Source of the DNA: JAVJSD01 sp040219575
GTDB lineage: Bacteria > Planctomycetota > Planctomycetia > Pirellulales > Pirellulaceae
DNA: 64,000 bases
Assembly (NCBI GenBank): GCA_040219575.1
Contig: JAVJSD010000022.1
Location: 1-64,000, forward strand
Direction: 5' to 3'
In this document: positions 1 to 8,300 of the stretch, in pieces
Numbering within the stretch: position 1 is the first letter of the stretch
How the letters are laid out: every line of letters begins with the position of its first letter
Notes under the pieces: generated by a model
What the model was told of the DNA's origin: nothing
Database searches by the model: none
The model's input: only the letters and a program-made list of their open reading frames with translations
Translations under genes and position numbers: made by a program

Positions 1-1584
1 GTGAATAAGTTGCGGATGGCCCGCAAGAACTTTTCGGAATCGGTGTTCGACGAGTGGGTGGAGCGCTGCCGCGCCGCACACGGCGGCGAGTTGGCGGAGC
101 ATCCCGAGGGCGTGTGGGCCTGCGCCTGGAAGCTGTTCGAGTCGCATCGCGAGAGCGTCGAACAGGAACGCGCCGCGCTGCACTCGCGCCGGTCGCGCGA
201 CGAGTTCTGGTACGCCGACCGCTTCGGCCTGGAGTGGCCGACGCTCGCTGCAACGAGAAGCGCATCGTCGCCCTTGGCCGTCGCTCTGCAGGCCGAACCG
301 AGCGCCGAGCCAAGTCCCCCGCCCCTGAGTGTGCGAATCGATATTGAGGGCGTCGCCGAAGATGACAAGGAATCGGTCGGAGGATTGGTCATCCGCAGCG
401 CGGACGGCAACGACGCGCCCCGCAAGAAAATCACGGTAACGTCGACGATTTCGACGGGCGCCGTGATTCTCAGCCGTTCGAACAACAAGGTGCGTTTGTT
501 CTACGAGCCTGCTGGCGGTGCTGAAGTGACCTTCAACCTAGATAACCAGGTCTTCCTGCCGCCCGACGTTCTCGAAGATCCCCTCTCTTTCTATGTACAG
601 GGGGCCGAGGCCAGCGCGACAATGCGTGACGTAACGCTGACCGTCACCCACGAAGAAATTACCCCGGTCATCGACCGGGTGAATTTCACCGTGCTGTGGG
701 CCACCGTGAGCACCAGACACACGGGCGCCGTCTCGGATGACAACAACGCGAAGCTCGTGATCGCCGCAATGGCCCACCCCTTCTCGTCAAACATGGGATA
801 TCATCTTTTCCAGACCGGCGCGATCCACACGGCGGATCCCGAGTTGGAGTTGCAATTCGCTCACCACGGCCGCGGCACCGAGATTACTGGACACCTGCAA
901 CCTGCCGATTTCGCGCCTTCGCAATTTGGCGGCGAGCTTCGGCTTTATCGAGCGATTTCCAGCGGCAAACATTGGACCGGTATGGCGGGCGACGACACCG
1001 ACACGGGCACCCCACTCGAGCCAGGCTCGGACTTCTCTGAAGACGCCGCGTTTTTCCACGACTTCGACCCCGAGGGAACCGGGAGGATCTACGACTGGGA
1101 CGGCCCCGGGCTCAAGATTGGGTTCGGTGCCGAAATGCCGGATAGAATCGTTCGAGTCCGCTATAATTTCCAGGAGTGGGTGGAGTACACCTTCACGGGC
1201 GGCGAACCTATCCGTGCTTCGGAGAAGAAGGATTATTACTCTCGGCAGTCCTACAAACGTGGGCCGGCTTCAACCACGCAGTTCAAGCTTGCCACAGCGG
1301 GAGGCGAGACGACCGTGACCGCGGCCGGCGCCGGTTGGGACGCCGACCAGTGGAAGGGCGGCGTGATCAAAATCTTCACGGGCGCCGGCGCTGGTCAAAT
1401 CCGTGGGATCGCCTCGAACACGGCGGACACCATCACGGTGAGCACGAAATGGACGGATGGAAATCCCGCCGATGGTTCGGTGATTCGACTGGAGACGAAA
1501 GATGGCTGGGTGATGCTGGAGGATGTCGCCAACGACAACGAAAACGCGGACGGAACGACCAAGCTTTCGCCCGATCTTCAATGA
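1..1584 (+). CDS. Glycosyltransferase fusion protein, C-terminal part (5' end outside window)
   Basis: The gene is cut by the window edge. Its first 80 or so codons are nearly identical to codons 240-320 of the glycosyltransferase fusion at 3618-5528, where the GTG at base 1 corresponds to an internal valine. About 239 N-terminal residues, including the whole catalytic domain, should therefore lie upstream. After the shared helical stretch (ending near FGLEWP, residue 80) and a Pro/Ser-rich linker, the C-terminal 425 residues differ completely from the second copy. They look beta-rich. The final part carries the pattern GAGAGQIRGIASNTADTITV, a motif I recall from assorted phage-like and secreted beta proteins. 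It ends in an Asp/Asn-rich tail (DVANDNENADGTTK). The stop overlaps a possible ATG of the next gene (ATGA at 1581). The role of the C-terminal domain is unknown. Confidence 0.8.
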   Translation: MNKLRMARKNFSESVFDEWVERCRAAHGGELAEHPEGVWACAWKLFESHRESVEQERAALHSRRSRDEFWYADRFGLEWPTLAATRSASSPLAVALQAEPSAEPSPPPLSVRIDIEGVAEDDKESVGGLVIRSADGNDAPRKKITVTSTISTGAVILSRSNNKVRLFYEPAGGAEVTFNLDNQVFLPPDVLEDPLSFYVQGAEASATMRDVTLTVTHEEITPVIDRVNFTVLWATVSTRHTGAVSDDNNAKLVIAAMAHPFSSNMGYHLFQTGAIHTADPELELQFAHHGRGTEITGHLQPADFAPSQFGGELRLYRAISSGKHWTGMAGDDTDTGTPLEPGSDFSEDAAFFHDFDPEGTGRIYDWDGPGLKIGFGAEMPDRIVRVRYNFQEWVEYTFTGGEPIRASEKKDYYSRQSYKRGPASTTQFKLATAGGETTVTAAGAGWDADQWKGGVIKIFTGAGAGQIRGIASNTADTITVSTKWTDGNPADGSVIRLETKDGWVMLEDVANDNENADGTTKLSPDLQ

Positions 1585-1622
1585 GCGAGACAGCCGATTC
1601 ACTTCGTCGATGGAGACAAGTC

Positions 1623-2378
1623 ATGCACGGATTTCGATTGTTGCTGCTGTCGATCCTGGCGATGATGCTCCCCATTGCCGCCCGCGGCGGTGAGCCGGAT
1701 GTCGACGCAGCGCCGCCAATACTCGCGTCAGGGAAGCCCTGCCAACGAGGGACGATCAGCGCCTCGCAATCGATCGCGGTGATCATCGAGCACGGCGCGC
1801 GTGGCGATTGTTTTGACAAGGTCGCTGAAGCCATGCGGGCCCTGGGCGAAGTCCACTGCACGGAGGCGGTAGATGTGCTGGTGTCGCATATTGGCTATCC
1901 GCTGACCGGGACCGCCGGCTTCGTTGAAGAGGATGCCATGCCGCACGCGTCGCGAGACCGCCCGACACCACTCGCTTTCTCCGCGCCGATTGAGCGACGG
2001 TGTCCTGCTGTCGATGCACTCGTCGAAATCGGCGAGCCGTGCATCGACGCCGTGATCGAGCACCTCGCGAACACGGACGATGCGACGCAGCGCCGCGCCT
2101 GCGTGGCGGTCCTTGAACGACTGGATCGCCGCACGGTGCAGCGCAAGATCGATGACGCCCTGAAGTCCGCTGCGCCGACGACTCGCAACCGGCTCGTGCA
2201 CGCCGCGATGTCGCTCGTTGCGCCCCAGCCGCGCCCTTCGGTCGAGGAGGTTCGACGTCGATTGAAGCAGATTGTCGAGCCACATAACCGCGTGCCATTG
2301 GCCGTTCTCATGTGGGAAGGCTCGATTCGATTGAAGAATGGCGACGGGTCAGCGAACGAGCGGGATTGCATCGCATGA
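1623..2378 (+). CDS. Secreted HEAT-like repeat protein, copy 1
   Basis: This 251-residue protein starts with a clear signal peptide (MHGFRLLLLSILAMMLPIAA). I chose the ATG at 1623 because GGAG lies just upstream and the hydrophobic segment follows directly. An in-frame ATG at 1581, overlapping the previous stop, is an alternative. The mature part contains helical repeats of HEAT/PBS-lyase type, for example EAMRALGEVHCTEAVDVLVS and the block ALVEIGEPCIDAVIEHL. The same blocks occur in the gene at 8300-8977 (LGELRAKEAVDVLVDHL, ALIAIGEPGVDRLVEKL), so the two are paralogs. The gene follows the glycosyltransferase fusion and precedes the LRR gene. It has no catalytic motif. It is probably a periplasmic or surface scaffold, but this is inference. 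Confidence 0.8.
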   Translation: MHGFRLLLLSILAMMLPIAARGGEPDVDAAPPILASGKPCQRGTISASQSIAVIIEHGARGDCFDKVAEAMRALGEVHCTEAVDVLVSHIGYPLTGTAGFVEEDAMPHASRDRPTPLAFSAPIERRCPAVDALVEIGEPCIDAVIEHLANTDDATQRRACVAVLERLDRRTVQRKIDDALKSAAPTTRNRLVHAAMSLVAPQPRPSVEEVRRRLKQIVEPHNRVPLAVLMWEGSIRLKNGDGSANERDCIA

Positions 2379-2497
2379 CATGCCGCAGCAGATATCGAGG
2401 AAGCAGAGGGGGCTCTCTCTCCGATCGTCAGCTCTACGGAGACGGCGGCATCGGTTGGGCCTGAGCTGGAATCCAAGTGGCAAATGGATGCACGCAA

Positions 2498-3301
2498 ATG
2501 ATCAGGGCATGGAGGCTTCAGTTTGGCTTGCGGAGTCTGCTGGCGGTTTTGCTGCTGGCAGGGCTCTTGCTGGGGGCGTGGCACATGTTCATTGAGACGC
2601 CCCGGGCGCAGGAGCAGCAACGTATTGCAGCGATGCGGCGAGAGGGAGCGGACGTGGAGACGGCGACGCGCGGGCCGCAGTGGTTTCAGGCGATTTTTGG
2701 CGAATACTATTCGCAGCGCGTCGTGTCGGTGATGCGCGGCGAAGGTCCCCAGGACGCGGAGTTGTTGCGACTCGCCACGCAATGCAGGTGGCTCGAAGGG
2801 CTTGCTCTCGTCAATTGCGGTCAACTCTCCTCATCCGAAATCGACGCCGTCGGCGGATTGAAACATCTCCGCACTCTCAATCTGTCGCGAGCGAACATCC
2901 CCACGGATTCCCTCGAATTCCTGGCCGAGCTAGGCGAGTTCGAAGAGCTCGAACTGTACGACGTCAAAGTCGGCGACGACGCGCTCCGGCCCATTGCTCG
3001 GTTGGCGAAATTGCGGACGTTGCGGCTTGACGGAACCCTCGCTTCCGACGCGGCGATGTCGTGCGTGGCGCAATGCCGTCAGTTGGAGGTGCTGACGCTG
3101 CGTGGCACGGACGTCTCCGACGACGGCGTTCGACTTCTCCACGATCTACCAAAGCTGCGCCGCCTCGACCTGCGCATTCCGCCAAGCTTTCTCCGCGGCG
3201 TCGGCCCCGCGCCTGATCCGTTTCCCAATACAAGCGAGGTCAGCGGCGAAGCGGTGGCCGCTCTGTGGCAGTCCCATCCGCAACTGCGAATTCGCTGGTG
3301 A
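2498..3301 (+). CDS. Leucine-rich repeat protein with N-terminal membrane segment, copy 1
   Basis: The 267-residue product opens with RAWRLQFGLRSLLAVLLLAG, a basic stretch and one hydrophobic helix. This matches the F/Q-x-LRSL membrane-anchor type common in planctomycete proteins. From about residue 95 on there are regular LRRs (LEGLALVNCGQLSSSEIDAV, LRTLNLSRANIPTDSLEFL, LRTLRLDGTLASDAAMSCV). The start ATG at 2498 is supported by the paralog at 7023, where the same context (GCACGCAAATGATCAGG) surrounds the start. Both copies are exactly 804 bases long and align without gaps. The LRR domain probably faces the periplasm and binds a protein partner; the partner is unknown. It is the third gene of the repeated cassette. 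Confidence 0.9.
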   Translation: MIRAWRLQFGLRSLLAVLLLAGLLLGAWHMFIETPRAQEQQRIAAMRREGADVETATRGPQWFQAIFGEYYSQRVVSVMRGEGPQDAELLRLATQCRWLEGLALVNCGQLSSSEIDAVGGLKHLRTLNLSRANIPTDSLEFLAELGEFEELELYDVKVGDDALRPIARLAKLRTLRLDGTLASDAAMSCVAQCRQLEVLTLRGTDVSDDGVRLLHDLPKLRRLDLRIPPSFLRGVGPAPDPFPNTSEVSGEAVAALWQSHPQLRIRW

Positions 3302-3617
3302 CCCAGCCGATTTGGACGTCTGTTGGACCGCGCCTCGTAGTTCCTCGGCCGGAGCATGCCGGCCCAGCCGAGAGCGTGATGCGACCCGTTTCTCCTGCCG
3401 CGACGGCGACGCCTGATCGACGCTGAAAGGCCGCGAAACATCGGCCGTAAGGTGTTAGCGCGTTATCAGCGGTTGACTCTCTCATGCGGTTGCTCGGATT
3501 GGCGCCGATCGTATGCGAATCTCATTCGCCAATGTTGCCACCTGTGCGATAACCTCGACACATCGAACGGGCGGTTTCTCGGATCGGGGTTCCCAATAAT
3601 ACAATGAGGGGTTGAAG
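3302..3617 (+). other. Intergenic region with duplicated LRR 3' flank
   Basis: The first 60-70 bases (the stretch including GCCGATTTGG and GGAGCATGCC) are clearly related to the bases after the second LRR stop at 7827, so the duplication runs past the gene end. A degenerate half-site of repeat family A (TATCAGCGGTT, around 3454-3474) follows. GAGGGG at 3606-3611 is the probable ribosome binding site of the next gene. No coding gene is convincing here. Confidence 0.6.
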
Positions 3618-5528
3618 ATGCGCACGAGCATTGTGATCGCGGCACATAACGAAGGGACGGCATTGTGGAGGACGGTTCGCGCCGTCGAGGAGTCGATCGG
3701 CAAACTGGATTACGAAATCGTCGTGGCGGACGACGCCTCGGACGACGGTTCCATCGACGAGGCGATGAAGCGCTTTCCACACCTGCGCGTGTCACGCGTC
3801 GACGAGCGGCAAGGCGCCTCGCCGACCAAGGACCGCGGCGCGCGGCAGGCGCGAGGTGAGGTGCTGGTGTTCCTCGACGGCCACTGCAATCCGGAGCGAG
3901 GCGCGATCGAGCGGCTGGTGCACGACGTGGAGCTGACCGCCGGCGAGGCGCTGGTGACGCCCACGATTCCGTCGCTGGACGAACCGAATTGGAAGAATCG
4001 CACCTGCCAGGTCGGCCACGGCTACCGGCTCGATCTCGACACGTTTGACTGCGGCTGGCTGCCGCTGGCGCGGTTGCGGGGTGTGCGCCGCGGCGGACGC
4101 AACTTCCATCAATCGCCGGCGGCGATCGGCTGCTCGTTTGCGATCCATCGCCGGCTGTACGAAGAGCTGCACGGCTTCGATCCGCACATGCGCTACTGGG
4201 GACTGGAGGATCTCGACCTGAGCCTCAAGTGCTGGCTGATGAGCCACGAAATTCTGCACGACGCCGAGGCCCGCATCGGCCACCGCTTCCAGCAGCGGTT
4301 CGACCGCTACGACGTGCCGATGCAGCACCTGGTGGTGAATAAGTTGCGGATGGCCCGCAAGAACTTCTCGGAGTCGGTGTTCGGCGAGTGGGTGGAGCGC
4401 TGCCGCGCCGCGCACGGCGGCGAGCTGGCGGAGCATCCCGAGGGCGTGTGGGCCTGCGCCTGGAAGCTGTTCGAGTCCGGCCGCGCCAGCGTCGAGGCGG
4501 AACGCGCCGCGCTGCTCTCGCGCCGGTCGCGCGACGAGTTCTGGTACGCCGACCGCTTCGGACTTGAGTGGCCGAAGGTCGGTTCGACGACGGAAACGTC
4601 GCCCGGGACGTCGGTCACGGCGCTGCAAATTGAGCCGACTCCCGAGCCCTCTCCATCGCCGCGGCGCACGATCTTGTTGTTGGGATACTGGCCTCCCACG
4701 GATATCGGCATCGATGGTCGCCACGGCATGCTGTGGAATTGGAAAGAGAAGAAGGCCGTGACATTGGAGGGAAAAACCTACGATGTCGTAGCGTTCTCGC
4801 CTCGTTTTCCAGTGGCGCCCTTGGGAACGTACCCCTGGCCTGCTCCCGTCGACGACTACTGGGGCAAAGGAACCGGGGAGGATGGGCTGACCGTCGACTA
4901 TCGGGATACCTCCACCAAGTTTTGGGCGATGGTCAAGGAGCATCGGCCGATCGCCATCATGAGTTTCAGCCGTTGGAAGCGCAACCGAGAGTGGGCGCTC
5001 GACGCCTGGGGCACCAACTGGGCCCGCGACCAGGCAGTTCCCAATCTGGCGATGAACAAGTTCTGGTCGCTCTACATCGGCGACTACGTCGCCGGCGGCG
5101 AGAGAAAGCCCGGCGCTGTTTGGGAAAAGCCGTTCATTGGCGGCAGCGCGACCGATCCTTCACCGCTCAAGGGAGAAGGAGCGATCAAGTACAATCCCGC
5201 TGATCGCTCGAAGGCGGCGCTTTCCAAGCGCAACAGCAACCTTCCCATGACCGAGATCATCACCGCCATCGATGCGGAATTCGACGACGATGAGGTCAAG
5301 CCGTTCAAGAACGATCAGGAGGGCCCCGGAAACTTTGTCTCCAATTTCCTTGCGTACCACGTGGCTTGGTATCGAGAATGGTGGCAAGCGGAAAACGACG
5401 ACGCCGATCTGGCGTGTCTCCGCTCCGGACATACGCACGTGGGCGGGTTGGTGACCGTGCCCAATGCCGAAAAGGCTGTTGAGATTCAGCTCAAGGAGCT
5501 CTTCAAGGTGTTGCCGGCGACCGATTGA
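3618..5528 (+). CDS. GT2/GT27-like glycosyltransferase fused to a peptidase-C15-like domain
   Basis: This protein has 636 residues. Residues 1-230 form a GT-A glycosyltransferase: SIVIAAHNEG at the N-terminus, VADDASDDGS for the nucleotide, and the metal motif D87-G-H89 in VFLDGHC. The WGLEDLDLSLKCW block at 194 resembles the WGGEN region of polypeptide GalNAc-transferases. A helical extension follows (about 240-320), shared almost exactly with the gene at base 1. From about 350 a separate domain begins with ILLLGYWPPTD. Its blocks NFVSNFLAYHVAWY and SGHTHVGG resemble the Cys and His regions of pyroglutamyl peptidase I (C15), but the expected Cys is Ser575. His605 or His607 would be the His. 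Activity of that domain is therefore doubtful. The ATG at 3618 has GAGGGG 7 bases upstream. The glycosyltransferase call is firm; the C15-like call is tentative. Confidence 0.85.
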   Translation: MRTSIVIAAHNEGTALWRTVRAVEESIGKLDYEIVVADDASDDGSIDEAMKRFPHLRVSRVDERQGASPTKDRGARQARGEVLVFLDGHCNPERGAIERLVHDVELTAGEALVTPTIPSLDEPNWKNRTCQVGHGYRLDLDTFDCGWLPLARLRGVRRGGRNFHQSPAAIGCSFAIHRRLYEELHGFDPHMRYWGLEDLDLSLKCWLMSHEILHDAEARIGHRFQQRFDRYDVPMQHLVVNKLRMARKNFSESVFGEWVERCRAAHGGELAEHPEGVWACAWKLFESGRASVEAERAALLSRRSRDEFWYADRFGLEWPKVGSTTETSPGTSVTALQIEPTPEPSPSPRRTILLLGYWPPTDIGIDGRHGMLWNWKEKKAVTLEGKTYDVVAFSPRFPVAPLGTYPWPAPVDDYWGKGTGEDGLTVDYRDTSTKFWAMVKEHRPIAIMSFSRWKRNREWALDAWGTNWARDQAVPNLAMNKFWSLYIGDYVAGGERKPGAVWEKPFIGGSATDPSPLKGEGAIKYNPADRSKAALSKRNSNLPMTEIITAIDAEFDDDEVKPFKNDQEGPGNFVSNFLAYHVAWYREWWQAENDDADLACLRSGHTHVGGLVTVPNAEKAVEIQLKELFKVLPATD

Positions 5529-5547
5529 GCGCCACAAGCGAGGCGAA

Positions 5548-5635
5548 AGTCGGTCCTAGACGCAGTAGCAACTGCGCATGGAGTCGATGCGACGGCTTGG
5601 GGCGAAGGTTGCGACCGCGACGCTAGGACCGGCTT
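5548..5635. repeat. Imperfect inverted repeat, possible terminator
   Basis: The left arm (5548-5572, containing GTCGGTCCTAG) is matched in reverse complement by the right arm (5605-5635, containing CTAGGACCGGC), with scattered mismatches. It lies right after the glycosyltransferase fusion and before the WD40 gene. It could act as a transcript end or be a decayed mobile repeat. Confidence 0.5.
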
Positions 5636-5668
5636 GGATACCGACGCACGCAGGATCCAAGGGACCGA

Positions 5669-6976
5669 ATGGGAGAACAACGAATGTCGTCCGGCATCGA
5701 ACCGCTTTTGTTTTCGATCATGAGTTTGCTGAGGCTTCTTGACTTGAACGAGAAAAGTGTGCGGCGCTGCGTGCTCGTTGTGTCGCTGTGCCTGGCTGGC
5801 GCACAACGGGGCTCCGCGGAGGAGATTCCCGTCGAGGAGAATCTCGCCCGCGCGAATTTCCACGTGGCGGCGTTCGCTCCCAATGGAAAGGTGCTCGTGA
5901 CGGCGACGGCGGCGACGGCGCAGTTGTGGGACGTCGAATCCGGCAAGCTCCTGCGGCAGTTCGTGGGCCACACCGCCACCGTCAACAGCGTCGCCCTCAG
6001 CGCCGACGGGCGCTCGCTGCTGACGGCGGGGGGCGACGTCGGTCCGCTCGCGCGGCACGATCCGACGGCCCGCATTTGGAATGTGGAGACCGGGGCGCAG
6101 TCGGCGGTCTTCGAAGCGGAAGGGAACTACGTCTCCGCCGCCTGCATTTCGCCCGACGGTGAGCGGATTCTCACCATGTCGACGAGCAACACGACGGCGC
6201 GGCTCGGCAGCCAGGCGGAGGTGTGGGATCGAAAGAGCGGGCGGCGTGCGTTTGTGCTGGAAGATGTCGCCCTCGTTTCCGCGGCGACCAACGGCTTGAC
6301 ACCGCTTGTGTTCAGCCAGCGGGGTGAATTGCTCGCCGGTTTGACGGACGAGGGCCGGCAGCTTTGCGTCTGGAGCGCGAGAACTGGTGAATTGGTTTGG
6401 AAGCAAGTGGGCGCGCTCGTTGAAGATGGGCGACGCGCGACGTACGGCGGGATCGGATTCAGTCGCGACGGTCGGCGGTTGCTCGTCGTTTGCAGCGATC
6501 GCAGCGCGAGCGTGTGGTCGGCCGGCATGGGGTCTTCGACGGCCGTCTTCGAGGGGCATACCGACAGGATTCGCGCCGCCGCATTTTGCGGCGATGGGGA
6601 GCGGGTGCTGACCGCTTCGCTGGACGCAACGGCCCGCCTGTGGAGCGTCGACTCGGGCGAGTTGGTGCGGACGTTCGACCATCCCGGGCCAGTCGTCGAC
6701 TTGGCCGTCAACCGCGACGGCGATCGTGTTGCAACCCGCTGGCGAATGTCCCGCACCGAGGGGACAGGCGGGGCGCACTCGTCGTTCGTCTCTCTGTGGG
6801 ACGTTTCCAACGGCCGCGAATTGCGGCGCCTTCCCACCGGCCAGCGGGGACGGTTCCTCTTCGATCCTTCAGGAAAGCGCGTGCTCGTATGGGAGGCCGG
6901 CGACCACGCGACGTTGCTCGACGCCAAGACCGGCGCAACGGTCCGGCGATACAACGGAGAGGAAACCAGCCGCTGA
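5669..6976 (+). CDS. WD40 repeat protein
   Basis: This protein of up to 435 residues has an N-terminal hydrophobic segment (CVLVVSLCLAGAQRGSA), consistent with a signal peptide after a longer than usual N-region. In-frame ATGs at 5684 (with GGGAGA upstream) and 5720 are alternative starts. The body is a series of WD40 blades: FVGHTATVNSVALSADGRSL, TARIWNVETGAQ, VFEGHTDRIRAAAF, ATARLWSVDSGEL and VSLWDVSNGRELR. About seven to eight blades are visible, enough for one beta-propeller. No enzymatic domain is fused to it. It occupies the cassette position between the glycosyltransferase fusion and the LRR gene where the first cassette has a HEAT gene. A 52-base piece of this gene is found inverted at 8065-8116. 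Confidence 0.9.
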   Translation: MGEQRMSSGIEPLLFSIMSLLRLLDLNEKSVRRCVLVVSLCLAGAQRGSAEEIPVEENLARANFHVAAFAPNGKVLVTATAATAQLWDVESGKLLRQFVGHTATVNSVALSADGRSLLTAGGDVGPLARHDPTARIWNVETGAQSAVFEAEGNYVSAACISPDGERILTMSTSNTTARLGSQAEVWDRKSGRRAFVLEDVALVSAATNGLTPLVFSQRGELLAGLTDEGRQLCVWSARTGELVWKQVGALVEDGRRATYGGIGFSRDGRRLLVVCSDRSASVWSAGMGSSTAVFEGHTDRIRAAAFCGDGERVLTASLDATARLWSVDSGELVRTFDHPGPVVDLAVNRDGDRVATRWRMSRTEGTGGAHSSFVSLWDVSNGRELRRLPTGQRGRFLFDPSGKRVLVWEAGDHATLLDAKTGATVRRYNGEETSR

Positions 6977-7022
6977 TGAACCTCATGGAGCGGCAATCAG
7001 AAGGGCAAGGGGAGGCACGCAA

Positions 7023-7826
7023 ATGATCAGGGCATGGAGGCTTCAGTTTCGCTTGCGCAGTCTGATGGCGACTTTGCTGCTAGCAGGGCTCTTGTTGGGG
7101 GCGTGGCACCTAATCGTGCATACGCCCCAGGCGCAGGAGCAGCAACGTGTTGCAGCGATGCGGCGTCTGGGTGCCGACGTGGAGACGGCGACGCGCGGGC
7201 CGCGGTGGATTCAGGCGATTTTTGGCGAATACTATTCGCAGCGCGTTGTGTCCGTGGGTTACGGCAAAGGGCCCTTGGATGCGAAAGTATTGCGACTCGC
7301 CGCCCAGTGCATGTGGCTCGAACGGCTTGATCTCACTAACTGTTCGCAACTCTCCTCATCTGAAATCGACGCCGTCCGTGGATTGAAGCACCTCCGCGTC
7401 CTTGATTTGCGTGGAGCGGACATCCCCACGGATTCACTCGAATTCCTGGCCGAGTTGAGCGAGCTTGAGGATCTCGACCTGTACGACGTCGAAGTCGGCG
7501 ACGACGCGCTCCGGTCCATTGCCCGGTTGGCGAAATTGCGAACGTTACGGCTCGACGGAACTCGGGCGTCCGACGCGGCGATGTCGTGCGTGGTGCAATG
7601 CCGTCAGTTGGAGGAGTTGTCGCTGCGCGGAACAAGCGTCTCCGACGACGGCGTTCGACTTCTCCACGATCTACCGAGTCTACGCCACCTCGAGTTACGC
7701 GTTCCACCAAGCATTCTCCGCGGCGTCGGCCCCGCGCCTGATCCGTTTCCCAATACAAGCGAAGTCAGCGGCGAAGCGGTGGCCGCTCTGCGGCAGTCAA
7801 ATCCGCAGGTGCGAATTCGCTGGTGA
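7023..7826 (+). CDS. Leucine-rich repeat protein with N-terminal membrane segment, copy 2
   Basis: This is a 267-residue paralog of the protein at 2498-3301, the same length to the residue. It keeps the same anchor (RAWRLQFRLRSLMATLLLAG), the same block around IFGEYYSQRVVSV, and the same C-terminal block PFPNTSEVSGEAVAAL. The LRR consensus is visible in LERLDLTNCSQLSSSEIDAV, LRVLDLRGADIPTDSLEFL and LRTLRLDGTRASDAAMSCV. Differences cluster in exposed repeat positions, and the ends are almost invariant. The start at 7023 lies 46 bases after the WD40 stop, so the two are probably co-transcribed. The function is unknown; a binding role outside the cytoplasm is inferred from the anchor and the LRRs. 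Confidence 0.9.
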   Translation: MIRAWRLQFRLRSLMATLLLAGLLLGAWHLIVHTPQAQEQQRVAAMRRLGADVETATRGPRWIQAIFGEYYSQRVVSVGYGKGPLDAKVLRLAAQCMWLERLDLTNCSQLSSSEIDAVRGLKHLRVLDLRGADIPTDSLEFLAELSELEDLDLYDVEVGDDALRSIARLAKLRTLRLDGTRASDAAMSCVVQCRQLEELSLRGTSVSDDGVRLLHDLPSLRHLELRVPPSILRGVGPAPDPFPNTSEVSGEAVAALRQSNPQVRIRW

Positions 7827-7937
7827 CCCGGCCGATTTGGCGGTCGGTTGGACTGCGTCTCGTACGCCCTCGGCGCTGGAGCATGCCAGCCCGGCCAGGA
7901 GCAAAATGGCGATTTGCCGGACGGGACCACGCATCGC

Positions 7938-8055
7938 CGCAAGATCGCGTCGATTACGAGGCGTGCGTGATCGTCCTCAAGGAGTTGGAGCAACCCTCCG
8001 TGCACGCCACGCCGCAGCAGCGCAGGCACAGTCATTCGGGCTGCCGCGTGAATAA
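7938..8055 (+). pseudogene. Remnant of HEAT-like gene 3' end
   Basis: Translation gives DYEACVIVLKELEQPSVHA, matching FEACLIVLKALEKPSVRA of the intact HEAT gene at 8300-8977. After a shift of frame it gives AQSFGLPRE and a stop, matching the end QSFGLQSP. The middle part is deleted and nothing upstream could start it. It is a decayed copy of the last third of the gene. Confidence 0.75.
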
Positions 8056-8064
8056 CTCCCTGTC

Positions 8065-8116
8065 TGTCGAAGACCCCATGTCGGCCGGCCACACGCTCGC
8101 GCTGTGATCGCTGCAA
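8065..8116 (-). pseudogene. Inverted fragment of the WD40 gene
   Basis: The reverse complement of these 52 bases matches bases 6489-6540 inside the WD40 gene with three differences. The surrounding bases do not continue the match. The fragment sits between a HEAT remnant and a glycosyltransferase-fusion remnant and is in the opposite orientation to its parent. Confidence 0.8.
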
Positions 8117-8117
8117 A

Positions 8118-8300
8118 GTCGAGAGCAACACGACCGACACCCTCACTGTGTCGCGGGCGTGGACGGAGACCGTACCCAACGGGATCACGGTTTACCACTT
8201 GATTCGCCCAGATTCGTGGACCAAGCTTGAGGATGTCGAGAGTGACAACCAGAACGGGGACGGGACCACGGCTCTCACATGGAATCTGGAGGGCGAGTGA
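8118..8300 (+). pseudogene. Remnant of glycosyltransferase-fusion C-terminus
   Basis: The frame VESNTTDTLTVSRAWTETV through SDNQNGDGTTALTWNLEGE and stop aligns with the last 60 residues of the gene at 1-1584 (IASNTADTITVSTKWTDG, DVANDNENADGTTKLSPDLQ). No start or upstream part is present; the homology begins abruptly after the inverted WD40 fragment. The stop TGA overlaps the ATG of the next HEAT gene by one base, the same kind of junction as in the first cassette. Confidence 0.8.
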
